From contig DNXM01000122.1 in NCBI GenBank assembly GCA_003505905.1, positions 3,471 through 25,860 on the forward strand: 22,390 bases of DNA, written 5' to 3'. The translations under genes and the position numbers were made by a program. Positions 1 through 7,093 of this stretch are shown in pieces. The first letter of the stretch is position 1. Each line of letters starts with the position of its first letter. This DNA comes from Oscillospiraceae bacterium (GTDB lineage Bacteria > Bacillota > Clostridia > Oscillospirales > Acutalibacteraceae). The notes under the pieces are model-generated. The model was not told where the DNA came from. It ran no database searches and worked only from the letters and a program-made list of their open reading frames with translations.

Positions 1-50
1 TAGTGTATGAGCAAATAAAGAAGGAATTGGGAGGAAAAGCAGATGCCTAA
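1..50 (+). CDS. addB: AddB C-terminal end (partial, 15 codons)
   Basis: Reading from base 3, an open frame of 15 codons (VYEQIKKELGGKADA) ends at a TAA at 48-50. It overlaps the start of the downstream addA by 8 bases. In Firmicutes addB normally lies directly upstream of addA, often overlapping or nearly so, and the two proteins form the AddAB helicase-nuclease that processes double-strand breaks for recombination. The identification rests on this position and on translational coupling; 15 residues are too few to identify by sequence. The base composition matches addA and differs from the DNA after ~1105. Confidence 0.55.
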   Translation, partial: VYEQIKKELGGKADA

Positions 51-1371
51 GTGGACAGACAAACAACAACAGGTAATCGATACCAGAGATTGTAGTATCC
101 TTGTGTCTGCGTCTGCTGGTTCCGGAAAAACTGCAGTTTTAGTGGAGCGTATATTGCAGCAGGTTTTGGATGAGGATCCAACAAAGCGTTGTAATATTGA
201 TGATTTTTTGATTGTAACTTTCACCAATGCGGCAGCAGCACAGATGCGCCAGAAAATTACAGAACGCTTGGAGAAGGCGTTGGAGGAAAAACCAGAGGAT
301 GAGCATATTTTAAAGCAGCTTGTCTTAGTTAATCATGCAGATATTTCCACCATTGATAGTTTTTGTATGCATTTGGTAAAGGAACATTTTAGCTTACTTA
401 AGCTTGATTCTGTATTTAATATTGGCGACGAAGGAATGTTAACTCTTGTTCGCATGGAGGTAATTGATCGCCTGTTTGAAGTTAAATATAAGCAGGAAAA
501 CAATGAAACTTTCCTTTCTTTGATTGATTTGTTTGGTAAGGATTACGATGACGAGGGTCTAAAAAAAGCTGTTCTTCGTATTGCAAAAATATCTAATAGT
601 TTTCCACAGCCTGAGACTTGGATTGATAATGCAAAGTCTGCGTTATGTGTAGATAATGCAGAGGATTTTGAAAAACTGGAATTCATTCAAAGATGCTGTG
701 AGATGTTTAAAAATACTTTGCATGAAGTTCGAAGCCTAGTTCTAGAGAATGAGAAACTGGTGGAAAATGAAGATGGATACGAAAAGGTAATTCTTACAGC
801 GAAGAAGGATATTGAGAAAATAGACGGTATTCTTGCGGCAAATTCGTATCATGAAATTCACGCGCGTGTTAGTGAAAAATGGGCTACCATTGGTAGACCA
901 AGTAAGGATACGGACGATACCTTATATAATGTATTTAAGTCGAAACGTGAGGCGTATAAAAAATTATATGAAAAATCTAATGTTTTTAAGACTTCCGTTG
1001 AAAATATTCTTGAGGAATATAAGCAGTTAAGAGAATATTTGCTTCCTTTGCTTGAATTAACTGAAGAATATATGGCACTTTATGCCAAGGAAAAAGAAAA
1101 AAGAAAACAGGTAGAAGTAATTTTGCAAGCCATTGAAGAAAATATTGGTAAACAGCGAAAAAAGCAACAGAAAAAAGCTCACATCGACAAAAGTATCGAG
1201 AGAGAGAGAAGACCGTATGCTGTTTCTTTTTCCGATGGTGATTGTCATTTTTTACCTCGGTTAGCATTTTCGTTTCTTGCAAGCTTGCGGTTGGCGAGAA
1301 AGTTTTTCAGCTCCCGCAGGACCGAAATCGGCGAGGAGAACAGGCAGGCCAATGCATACTTGAAAGCGTGA
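43..1371 (+). CDS. addA: AddA N-terminal fragment; homology ends near 1104, tail is not AddA
   Basis: Helicase/nuclease subunit A of AddAB, a UvrD-like superfamily 1 helicase that resects broken DNA with AddB. Visible are the Q-motif region (DKQQQVI, residues 6-12), Walker A ASAGSGKT (residues 23-30, K29), motif Ia TFTNAAAAQMR, and HADISTIDSFCMHLVKEHF typical of AddA. Family members are about 1,150-1,250 residues; here only about 354 codons look like AddA. The family normally continues after the YAKEKEKR region into a conserved (V/L)DFxDLEHFAL motif, which is missing. From about codon 355 the frame runs antisense through a membrane-protein gene and a glycosyltransferase gene on the minus strand and stops by chance at 1371. 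The helicase core, motifs II-VI and the nuclease domain are absent. The ORF is therefore a fusion across a junction, not a working protein. Confidence 0.9.
   Translation: MPKWTDKQQQVIDTRDCSILVSASAGSGKTAVLVERILQQVLDEDPTKRCNIDDFLIVTFTNAAAAQMRQKITERLEKALEEKPEDEHILKQLVLVNHADISTIDSFCMHLVKEHFSLLKLDSVFNIGDEGMLTLVRMEVIDRLFEVKYKQENNETFLSLIDLFGKDYDDEGLKKAVLRIAKISNSFPQPETWIDNAKSALCVDNAEDFEKLEFIQRCCEMFKNTLHEVRSLVLENEKLVENEDGYEKVILTAKKDIEKIDGILAANSYHEIHARVSEKWATIGRPSKDTDDTLYNVFKSKREAYKKLYEKSNVFKTSVENILEEYKQLREYLLPLLELTEEYMALYAKEKEKRKQVEVILQAIEENIGKQRKKQQKKAHIDKSIERERRPYAVSFSDGDCHFLPRLAFSFLASLRLARKFFSSRRTEIGEENRQANAYLKA
1105..1248 (-). CDS. N-terminal fragment of a membrane protein, cut by the junction
   Basis: The ATG at 1248-1246 overlaps the TGA stop of the upstream glycosyltransferase as ATGA, and GAGG lies 7 bases before it, so this is a translationally coupled start. 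About 48 codons are credible: a short polar N-terminus (MTITIGKRNSIRSS) followed by a strongly hydrophobic stretch rich in Phe and Leu (residues ~22-48). The frame continues to 1057, but the bases below ~1105 belong to the addA DNA. In glycan clusters, a membrane protein right after a family 2 glycosyltransferase is often a polymerase, ligase or flippase. That is only a guess, because one membrane segment cannot identify the family. Confidence 0.55.
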
Positions 1372-2177
1372 AGCGGCTTTGAGCTGCGCAAATAGGCAAC
1401 GCACAGCACCGCATAATGGCGAAAACGGACATAACGACGCTCTTTTGCGTTGAGAATGTCGAACTTCGTCTTTTTGAACGCATAGAGATTGTTTTCACCG
1501 TTGATTTTATTTTTACCGACTGAAATTCTTCCTTCTCCATGTAAATATTGGATGATATAGGAAACGGGCAAATAGCCGATTTTTGCATGGCGCTCAATCA
1601 TGTCGTACATCAGCATAAAATCCTGCCCCATGGATACATTACGGAAGCCGTCGGTTCGGTCAATAAAGCTGCGCTTAATCATGTAGGTGGAGGTTGGGCA
1701 GAGCGAGTGAATGACGTGCTGACGCATCAATTCAAAATCCGAACAGCTCTGCACATAGGTGTGACGGCGGTATTCGACAAGCTTGCCGTCGGCACCGTGA
1801 AGAAAAACATCGGTGAAGCTCATGTCAAGATCATTTTGCAGCATGAAGCTCAATTGCGTGTCGACTTTTTCGGGCAGGTAGATATCATCGTCGTCCAAAA
1901 AGGTAACATAATCCCCGTGGCAGGCTTTTATGCCTGCATTGCGGGCAGGTCCGCCGCCTAATGCGTGAGGGTTTTGCACATACAAAACATTTTCACGGTT
2001 GATATAGCTTGCCATGACGGCTTCGGTTTGCTTGCGTGCTTCGCTGTCAGGCTCGTTATCGTCTACAACGACAATCTCCGTAAACGGATAGGTTTGTTCG
2101 AGCAAAGAATCAATGGTTCTGCTTAAAAAGTGAGGGCGATTGTGTGTCGGTACAACGACGCTGACCGTAACGGACAT
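1245..2177 (-). CDS. Family 2 glycosyltransferase
   Basis: A GT-A fold glycosyltransferase (GT2) that transfers a sugar from a nucleotide-sugar to a cell-surface glycan precursor, probably at the inner face of the membrane. The N-terminus SVVVPTHNRPHFL and EIVVVDD are the standard nucleotide-binding start, GGGPARNAGI follows, and FLDDDD is the DxD metal/nucleotide motif. The C-terminal part (YAFKKTKF onward) is basic and amphipathic, as in membrane-associated GT2 enzymes. The start is placed at 2177 because AGGAG sits 7 bases upstream; an in-frame ATG at 2192 overlaps that ribosome site and is unlikely. The product is 310 residues, a normal length. It is first in a unit that continues into a membrane protein broken at ~1105. 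The acceptor and donor cannot be read from the sequence. Confidence 0.93.
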   Translation of the reverse strand: MSVTVSVVVPTHNRPHFLSRTIDSLLEQTYPFTEIVVVDDNEPDSEARKQTEAVMASYINRENVLYVQNPHALGGGPARNAGIKACHGDYVTFLDDDDIYLPEKVDTQLSFMLQNDLDMSFTDVFLHGADGKLVEYRRHTYVQSCSDFELMRQHVIHSLCPTSTYMIKRSFIDRTDGFRNVSMGQDFMLMYDMIERHAKIGYLPVSYIIQYLHGEGRISVGKNKINGENNLYAFKKTKFDILNAKERRYVRFRHYAVLCVAYLRSSKPLHAFKYALACLFSSPISVLRELKNFLANRKLARNENANRGKK

Positions 2178-2209
2178 AACACCACTCCTCATTTTACAAG
2201 ATTACGCCC

Positions 2210-2238
2210 ATTATACCACACAATCCGACAAATGTATA
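2210..2238 (-). promoter_or_regulatory. Promoter of the glycosyltransferase gene
   Basis: On the minus strand TATACA (2238-2233) lies 17 bases before TATAAT (2215-2210), about 33 bases upstream of the start codon. The -10 is perfect and the -35 matches four of six bases, consistent with a housekeeping sigma-A promoter. Confidence 0.7.
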
Positions 2239-2272
2239 CACTTTTATAATAAAAAATATATAATACTAAGCA

Positions 2273-2301
2273 AGCCCGAACAGCCGATGACTGTTCGGGC
2301 T
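2273..2301 (-). terminator. Terminator after the Cys-rich peptide gene
   Basis: A perfect 11-bp stem (2273-2283 with 2291-2301) has a 7-base loop. On the minus strand it is followed by a moderately T-rich tract with six consecutive T further on. It lies 32 bases past the stop of the Cys-rich gene and just before the glycosyltransferase promoter, so it probably separates the two units. On the plus strand no T-run follows. Confidence 0.65.
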
Positions 2302-2333
2302 CACGCCGTTATGTCAGAAGTGCTTTGCAGAGA

Positions 2334-2474
2334 TTAACCGCAGCAGCCGCAGTCAGAACCTCTGCCGGAGTTGCAGCCGCAGCCGGAATTGTCGTTATTG
2401 CCGCAGCAGCAACTGAGGATGAGAATGAGAATGATGATCCAAGAGCAGTTGCCGTTACCGAGATTGCATCCCAT
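2334..2474 (-). CDS. Small Cys/Gly/Asn-rich peptide with one hydrophobic helix (46 aa)
   Basis: ATG at 2474-2472 is preceded by an excellent ribosome site (AAAGGAGG, 9 bases upstream). The peptide starts MGCNLGNGNCSW, then has a hydrophobic core of eight I/L residues (13-20). It ends with a Cys-rich tail: CCC at 22-24, C32, C34, C42, C44, C45, embedded in Gly, Asn and Ser. There are 10 cysteines in 46 residues. Many Clostridia carry peptides of this layout (WIIILILI-type helix followed by CCC and CGC repeats), usually annotated as hypothetical. The function is unknown; membrane association and metal or disulfide chemistry are possible inferences. It lies 60 bases downstream of the MFS transporter on the same strand and may be cotranscribed with it. 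A different frame covers the same bases without a ribosome site and with a low-complexity Ala-rich product, so this frame is preferred. Confidence 0.8.
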   Translation of the reverse strand: MGCNLGNGNCSWIIILILILSCCCGNNDNSGCGCNSGRGSDCGCCG

Positions 2475-2534
2475 GGTTCGTTTCCTCCTTTCTTTGCTTT
2501 ACATCCCCATAGTATGCAAAGCAAGGAAAATCGG

Positions 2535-3725
2535 TTACCGCTTTTCTTCTGCTTTTTCCCGTTTACGGCAAGCCAAAGCGAGAATGAGCATCAAAAGCGG
2601 AAAAACAGCGGCAAAAGCAAATCCCACACGCAAATCGGAACCGAAGGCGGAGGAAAGCTGTCCCGTAAGGGACGGACCGCTCGTGCAGCCGATATCGCCT
2701 GCCAGGGCTAACAATGCAAACATCGGCGTGCCGCCCAGCGGAATGGCTTTGACCGCCATGCTGAAGGTGCCCGGCCACATGATGCCTACGGCAAGGCCGC
2801 AAAGCATACAGCCGGCCAAAGAAAGCACGGGGTGCGGCGCCAAAACCGTGACGGCGTAGCCGACCACGCACAGCGCACCGCTCAACGCCATATAGCTGCT
2901 CAAGCGAATTTTTTCGCCTTTTTTGCTGTAGAAAACACGGGAGATGCCCATGAACACGGCGAACATACACGGTCCGAGCAAATCTCCCATCGCCTTGCTT
3001 ACCTGCAAACCTTCTTCGGCAAAGGCGGATGCCCATTGGCTCATGGATAATTCCGAAGCACCGGCGCACAGCATCATCAAAAAGAACAGGAGAAAGCCCT
3101 TGCTTTTGATAGTGTGCAGCGGTGAGCTTTTACCTTCGGTACGGGGCAGTGTATTGAGCGGAACACGCAAAAAAGAAAAAGCGTTAAGAAAGGGAATCAA
3201 GCCCCAAACAGCCGAACAGAATGACCAACAGCTCATGCCGAAAAAGCGGAAGGCGAGCGTGGAAAGCAACACCACGGCGGTTTGTCCCCAACAGTAGAAC
3301 GAGTGCAGCAGGCTCATGGCAGACGCCTTGTTGTCGTTCGGACAGGCCTCGATAATCGGACTTATGACAACCTCAATCAGTCCGCCGCCGATGCCGCTCA
3401 ACATAACGGCAAGAAGCAAACCGAAATACGGGTTCAGTGCCGTTGGCAAAATCGGCAGCAAAAACAGCCCTGCGGCGCAGAGGAAGTGAGCCGTGACAGC
3501 GGTAATGCGATAGCCGATGCGGTCGACAAAACGGGCGGAAAGAATATCCGTCAACAGCTGAATGCCGAAATTGGCGGTAATCAAAAAGCTGATTTGTGAA
3601 AGAGAAAGTGCATATTTGTTTTGAAACAAAACGAACAGCAACGGATAAAAATTGTTCACAATCGCCTGCGAAATGTAGCCGATGTAACAGCTGACCGCAG
3701 TTGCTCGAAAGGTTGGCTTTTTCAT
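2535..3725 (-). CDS. Major facilitator superfamily transporter
   Basis: A 396-residue polytopic inner-membrane transporter with the length and hydrophobic pattern of a 12-helix MFS permease. The loop between helices 2 and 3 has DILSARFVDRIGYR, a recognisable form of the MFS GxxxDRxGRR signature. Gly-rich helices (SGIGGGLIEVVISP; CGLAVGIMWPGTFSMA) support the fold. The start is placed at 3725 because GAGG lies 8 bases upstream; the frame is open back to 3788, but that extension covers the promoter. Charged residues inside the helices are few, and the substrate cannot be assigned. It is transcribed divergently from the phosphatase gene, with a separate promoter for each. Confidence 0.9.
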   Translation of the reverse strand: MKKPTFRATAVSCYIGYISQAIVNNFYPLLFVLFQNKYALSLSQISFLITANFGIQLLTDILSARFVDRIGYRITAVTAHFLCAAGLFLLPILPTALNPYFGLLLAVMLSGIGGGLIEVVISPIIEACPNDNKASAMSLLHSFYCWGQTAVVLLSTLAFRFFGMSCWSFCSAVWGLIPFLNAFSFLRVPLNTLPRTEGKSSPLHTIKSKGFLLFFLMMLCAGASELSMSQWASAFAEEGLQVSKAMGDLLGPCMFAVFMGISRVFYSKKGEKIRLSSYMALSGALCVVGYAVTVLAPHPVLSLAGCMLCGLAVGIMWPGTFSMAVKAIPLGGTPMFALLALAGDIGCTSGPSLTGQLSSAFGSDLRVGFAFAAVFPLLMLILALACRKREKAEEKR

Positions 3726-3759
3726 GGGTGAAACCTCAATACAAAGAAAATAGGAATTT

Positions 3760-3788
3760 ATTATAACAAAGAAAAAAAGCTTTTTCAA
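3760..3788 (-). promoter_or_regulatory. Promoter of the MFS gene
   Basis: On the minus strand TTGAAA (3788-3783), a 17-base spacer and TATAAT (3765-3760) form a near-consensus sigma-A promoter about 35 bases before the ATG at 3725. It overlaps the longer reading frame and so argues for the shorter start. Confidence 0.85.
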
Positions 3789-3852
3789 GCTTGCCGAAGG
3801 ATAATTGTTTTCAAAAAATCATGAAAATTCACTTGTTTCTCATCTGAAAATA

Positions 3853-3880
3853 TTGCAAATCGAAAAATTCGTAGTATAAT
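3853..3880 (+). promoter_or_regulatory. Promoter of the secreted phosphatase gene
   Basis: TTGCAA, a 16-base spacer and TATAAT, about 45 bases before the coding start. It is divergent from the MFS promoter, whose -35 is about 65 bases away. Confidence 0.8.
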
Positions 3881-3924
3881 AATGTTTACGGCTTTGCCGA
3901 CTGATACAGAGAAGAGGAATGAAA

Positions 3925-5145
3925 GTGAAAAATAAGATTATATCATGGTTGCTTTGTGCTTTGGTTGTTATGGCTATGTTGCCGATTTCCGCCTTTGCGG
4001 AGGATTCGCTGCGATTCAACGGTATCAAAGAAATTTCAAAATACGGCAATATCAAATTCAATGCAACCGTTGCAGGGGTTTTGGCAAAATTTGATTACGG
4101 CGATATTTTGACGGTTTCTTTCGGTGAAAAATCCGTTGATGTTCCGCTGTGCAGGAATTATTCCGATGTGGATGCAGGGTGCCCGGGCTTTTTTGTTCGT
4201 GTTGACGGTGAGGATGAGGCGCTTTTGGCAATCTCCTCGGGCAACTTTGCCGAAACCTACGGCTTCGCAAAGAAAATCGTCAACCTCGACAGAACCTTTT
4301 ACTGGAGTTACTTTGAGGGCTTTGACGAAAACACGGTGTTTACCTTTTCGCTGAAAGAAAAGGCAGGGTATTTGTCGGAATTCACGCTTCGCAACATTTC
4401 TTACACCGATGCCCGTTCCGATTATCCGAATCTCACCGATGCGCAATTTGCCAATTTCCGAAACATTACCTGCGGCAAGATTGCAAAGGGCGTGCTTTAC
4501 CGTTCGGCAACTCCCGTTCAGCCGATTCACAACCGCAACACCTATGCCGATTCCTGCTGTGCCGCCGCAGGGGTTACCCATTTTGTCAATTTGGCGGAAA
4601 ATGAAGCTACCTTACAAAGCTATGAGGGCTATAATAACACCTATTATTCTCGTATGAACCATATTGCCGTTGCGGCAAATGTTGATTTTACTTGTGCCGA
4701 AACAAAAGCCGCTTTCTGCGAAGCGTTTCGCTATATGGCACAAAATTCGGGCATTTACGATGTGCATTGTCGGGAAGGTAAGGACCGAAGCGGCATTTTT
4801 GCGGCGGTCTTGGAGTGCCTGATGGGTGCGGACTGCGAAGAAATCTGCAACGATTACATGATTACCTATTACAACTACTACGGAATCACAAAGGCAGACG
4901 CTTCCTATTCGGTTATTTTGAACGGAAGCTTTGTAAAAACAATGAACAAACTCTTCGATGCGGATATTAAAACCGCCAACCTCAAAAAGGAAGCGGTGGA
5001 ATATCTGCGTGAAATCGGTTTGAAACCGTCCGAAATTGTATCGTTGCAAGTCAATCTTTCGGAAAACAATGTGGAATCGGTGCTTTACCGTGTGTTGGCG
5101 TTTGTGCTTCAAACGGTCGAAGCCTTGGTCAATCTCTTCCGTTAA
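3925..5145 (+). CDS. Secreted tyrosine-phosphatase-like protein with an N-terminal extra domain
   Basis: It starts with a clear Sec signal peptide (MKNKIISWLLCALVVMAMLP, then ISAFA before the likely cut at 25/26), so the protein is exported. The catalytic loop HCREGKDRSG (Cys near residue 282) is the HCxxGKDR(S/T)G signature of the PtpB/Y_phosphatase3 (tyrosine/serine phosphatase) family. YRSATPVQP and FVNLAENEA upstream are also typical of that fold. Residues ~27-145 (YGNIKFNA, YGDILTVSF, YSDVDAG, LLAISSGNFAETYG) resemble the C-terminal beta-barrel of SAM hydroxide adenosyltransferases; this is my inference. The last 24 residues are hydrophobic and may bind the membrane. The start is uncertain: ATG at 3919 is only one base from GAGG, while GTG at 3925 has a 7-base gap and gives the better signal peptide. 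It is monocistronic, with promoter at 3853 and terminator at 5173. The substrate may be phosphoprotein or phospholipid. Confidence 0.88.
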   Translation: MKNKIISWLLCALVVMAMLPISAFAEDSLRFNGIKEISKYGNIKFNATVAGVLAKFDYGDILTVSFGEKSVDVPLCRNYSDVDAGCPGFFVRVDGEDEALLAISSGNFAETYGFAKKIVNLDRTFYWSYFEGFDENTVFTFSLKEKAGYLSEFTLRNISYTDARSDYPNLTDAQFANFRNITCGKIAKGVLYRSATPVQPIHNRNTYADSCCAAAGVTHFVNLAENEATLQSYEGYNNTYYSRMNHIAVAANVDFTCAETKAAFCEAFRYMAQNSGIYDVHCREGKDRSGIFAAVLECLMGADCEEICNDYMITYYNYYGITKADASYSVILNGSFVKTMNKLFDADIKTANLKKEAVEYLREIGLKPSEIVSLQVNLSENNVESVLYRVLAFVLQTVEALVNLFR

Positions 5146-5172
5146 TTGTGACGGCTCAAAACGAACAAACCG

Positions 5173-5215
5173 AAACCGTGTTGCTCTTGCGGGTGACACG
5201 GTTTTGTTTGTTTTG
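5173..5215 (+). terminator. Terminator after the phosphatase gene
   Basis: A 9-bp stem (5173-5181 with 5196-5204) and a 14-base loop, extended outward by partial pairing of A-rich with T-rich flanks, are followed by TGTTTGTTTTG. It lies 28 bases after the stop codon. Confidence 0.7.
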
Positions 5216-5244
5216 CGTGCCGGCGGAAAAGGGCAGGAGCCTAT

Positions 5245-5273
5245 TTGCATTTTTTCGGGAAATTTGTTATAAT
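5245..5273 (+). promoter_or_regulatory. Promoter of the DUF2079-yfbR unit
   Basis: TTGCAT, a 17-base spacer and a perfect TATAAT, 32 bases before the ATG at 5305. It occupies the bases a longer reading frame would use, so it also fixes the start. Confidence 0.85.
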
Positions 5274-5304
5274 AAACCTATCATTTATTTTCGGAGGAAC
5301 AACC

Positions 5305-7092
5305 ATGAAGGAGCGAATAAAGGAAAGCTTTTCTGCCGGAAAACCGATTCCCCGTTTTTTGGCATCTTGGTGCTTTGTGCAGGTTTTGCTCCTTTTGTCG
5401 GATGAGGATGCGTTTGACAATGTGGCATATGCGTTTTCCGTTTCACCGATTCGTTATGCCGTTTCTGTTTTAGGGCTTTTTGCTGCGTTTTCTTTGGTGA
5501 ATTGTATGGTTCGGCGGCTTCAAACCGATGCGTGGCTGCTCACGGGCGGATTTTTTCTTTGCGCAGTCGGCTATTTGTCGAAAAAACGGGATATGTGGTT
5601 TTGCATTACCCTGCTTTTGCTTGCCTGCGCTCTGCTTTGCTATTTGCTCAAGGATGATAAGCTCGGCTTGCAAAAAACCAAATGGAACAAAAGGGCAACC
5701 GTTGTTGTGACGGCTGTTGCAGGGGCGGTGGTGCTGGGGCTTATCGGCACCTTTACCTGTATGCGTCAAGCGGCATACTGCACGCCGAATTATGATTTCG
5801 GGCTGTTTTGCAATATGTTTTACTATATGCGTAAAACGCTTTTGCCGTTGGTTTCGAGCGAGCGGGACATGATTTTGTCGCACTTTGCGGTTCATATTTC
5901 GCCGATTTACTATGTGCTTTTGCCGTTTTATGCGCTGTTCCCTTCGCCCTATACACTGCAAATCGGGCAGGCGGTCGTGTTGGCTTCGGGTGTTTTGCCG
6001 GTTTATTTTTTAGCAAAACACAAAAATCTGTCGCCGAAGCTTACGGCGGTGCTCATGGTGGCTTATGCACTCAATCCCGTCATTTTTTGCGGGACAAGCT
6101 ATGACTTGCACGAAAACTGCTTTCTTGTGCCGCTTCTGCTGTGGATGTTCTGCTTTTTTGAAAAGAAAAAGTATATTCCGATGTTCGTCTTTGCACTGCT
6201 CACCTGCATGGTCAAAGAGGATGCCACACTGTTTGTGCTGTTCTTCGGTTTGTTTCTCATCTTTTCCCGCAAGGAATACCGCTGCGGCATCACGCTGTCG
6301 GTGTTTTCGCTTGCGTGGTTCGGGGCGGCGCTGCTTTTGCTGAGCAAATACGGTGACGGCGTTATGTCAAACCATTTCGAAAATTATATGTATGAGGATA
6401 ACGGTCTTGTCGGCATGATTCGTGTCATTTTGATGGACCCCGGCTATGCAGTCGGGCAAATAATGACGCAGGACAAATTCCTCTTCCTGCTCAAAATGCT
6501 TTTGCCGCTCGGCTTTTTGCCGATTTGCAGCCGCAGAGTGTCACAATTGCTTTTGCTGTTTCCGTTTATTCTTGAAAACTTAATGACCTCTTATGTTTAT
6601 CAGTACAGTATTGATTTTCAATATTGCTTCGGTGCGGCGGCTTGCATGATTTATCTGGCGGTGCTCAATGCATCGGAATTAAAGGCACGCACGGCACGCT
6701 ATCTCTGCCTGCTTGCGGCGGATTCGTCACTGTTTCTGTTCACCGTGAACGCTTGGCCGAAGCTCAATTCCACCGCCACGAAATATTTCAATTACCAAGC
6801 GGAGTTTGAAGCCTTGGATGAGGCTCTTTCTCATGTGCCGGACGGTGCATCGGTGAAGGCGAGCACCTTTTTGGTACCGCATCTTTATGCGAGGGACGAA
6901 ATTTACGACATCAAATCCGACAACGAAACGGATTATGTTGTGTTTGATATGCGTGGAATTTATGCCGAAGACACGGTTGCATTGCGCGCGAAATATGTTC
7001 TTCAAGGCTACACCGTTTGTTATGATTCACCCGGCTCGATTTTGATTTTACAAAATCCGTCGCTCGCCGCCAATCAACAGGGAGGAAAATAA
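5305..7092 (+). CDS. DUF2079 family polytopic membrane protein
   Basis: A 595-residue integral membrane protein. The stretch from about residue 163 (YDFGLFCNM), through SHFAVHISPIYYVLLPFYALFPSP (H193 region) and GTSYDLHENCFLVPLLL, to MVKEDATLFVLFFGLF (K304-E305-D306) follows the conserved order of DUF2079. The family resembles GT-C glycosyltransferases and its biochemical role is unproven. Residues ~1-145 add several further hydrophobic segments and the C-terminal ~100 residues are soluble, as in GT-C proteins. GGAGG lies 8 bases before the ATG at 5305; the frame open back to 5245 overlaps the promoter. The 3' end carries the GGAGG that serves the next gene, and one base separates the stop from that start, so the two are translationally coupled. 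A glycan or lipid-linked sugar role is inference. Confidence 0.88.
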   Translation: MKERIKESFSAGKPIPRFLASWCFVQVLLLLSDEDAFDNVAYAFSVSPIRYAVSVLGLFAAFSLVNCMVRRLQTDAWLLTGGFFLCAVGYLSKKRDMWFCITLLLLACALLCYLLKDDKLGLQKTKWNKRATVVVTAVAGAVVLGLIGTFTCMRQAAYCTPNYDFGLFCNMFYYMRKTLLPLVSSERDMILSHFAVHISPIYYVLLPFYALFPSPYTLQIGQAVVLASGVLPVYFLAKHKNLSPKLTAVLMVAYALNPVIFCGTSYDLHENCFLVPLLLWMFCFFEKKKYIPMFVFALLTCMVKEDATLFVLFFGLFLIFSRKEYRCGITLSVFSLAWFGAALLLLSKYGDGVMSNHFENYMYEDNGLVGMIRVILMDPGYAVGQIMTQDKFLFLLKMLLPLGFLPICSRRVSQLLLLFPFILENLMTSYVYQYSIDFQYCFGAAACMIYLAVLNASELKARTARYLCLLAADSSLFLFTVNAWPKLNSTATKYFNYQAEFEALDEALSHVPDGASVKASTFLVPHLYARDEIYDIKSDNETDYVVFDMRGIYAEDTVALRAKYVLQGYTVCYDSPGSILILQNPSLAANQQGGK

Positions 7093-7093
7093 A

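Noticed and set aside
1105..1371. Last 88 codons of the addA reading frame as an AddA or novel fusion domain
   Set aside because: They are antisense to a coupled membrane-protein start and to the glycosyltransferase C-terminus, and lack any AddA motif.
2371..2859. Gln/Arg-rich plus-strand frame over the Cys-rich gene
   Set aside because: Antisense to the MFS gene and the Cys-rich peptide; low-complexity product without a start signal.
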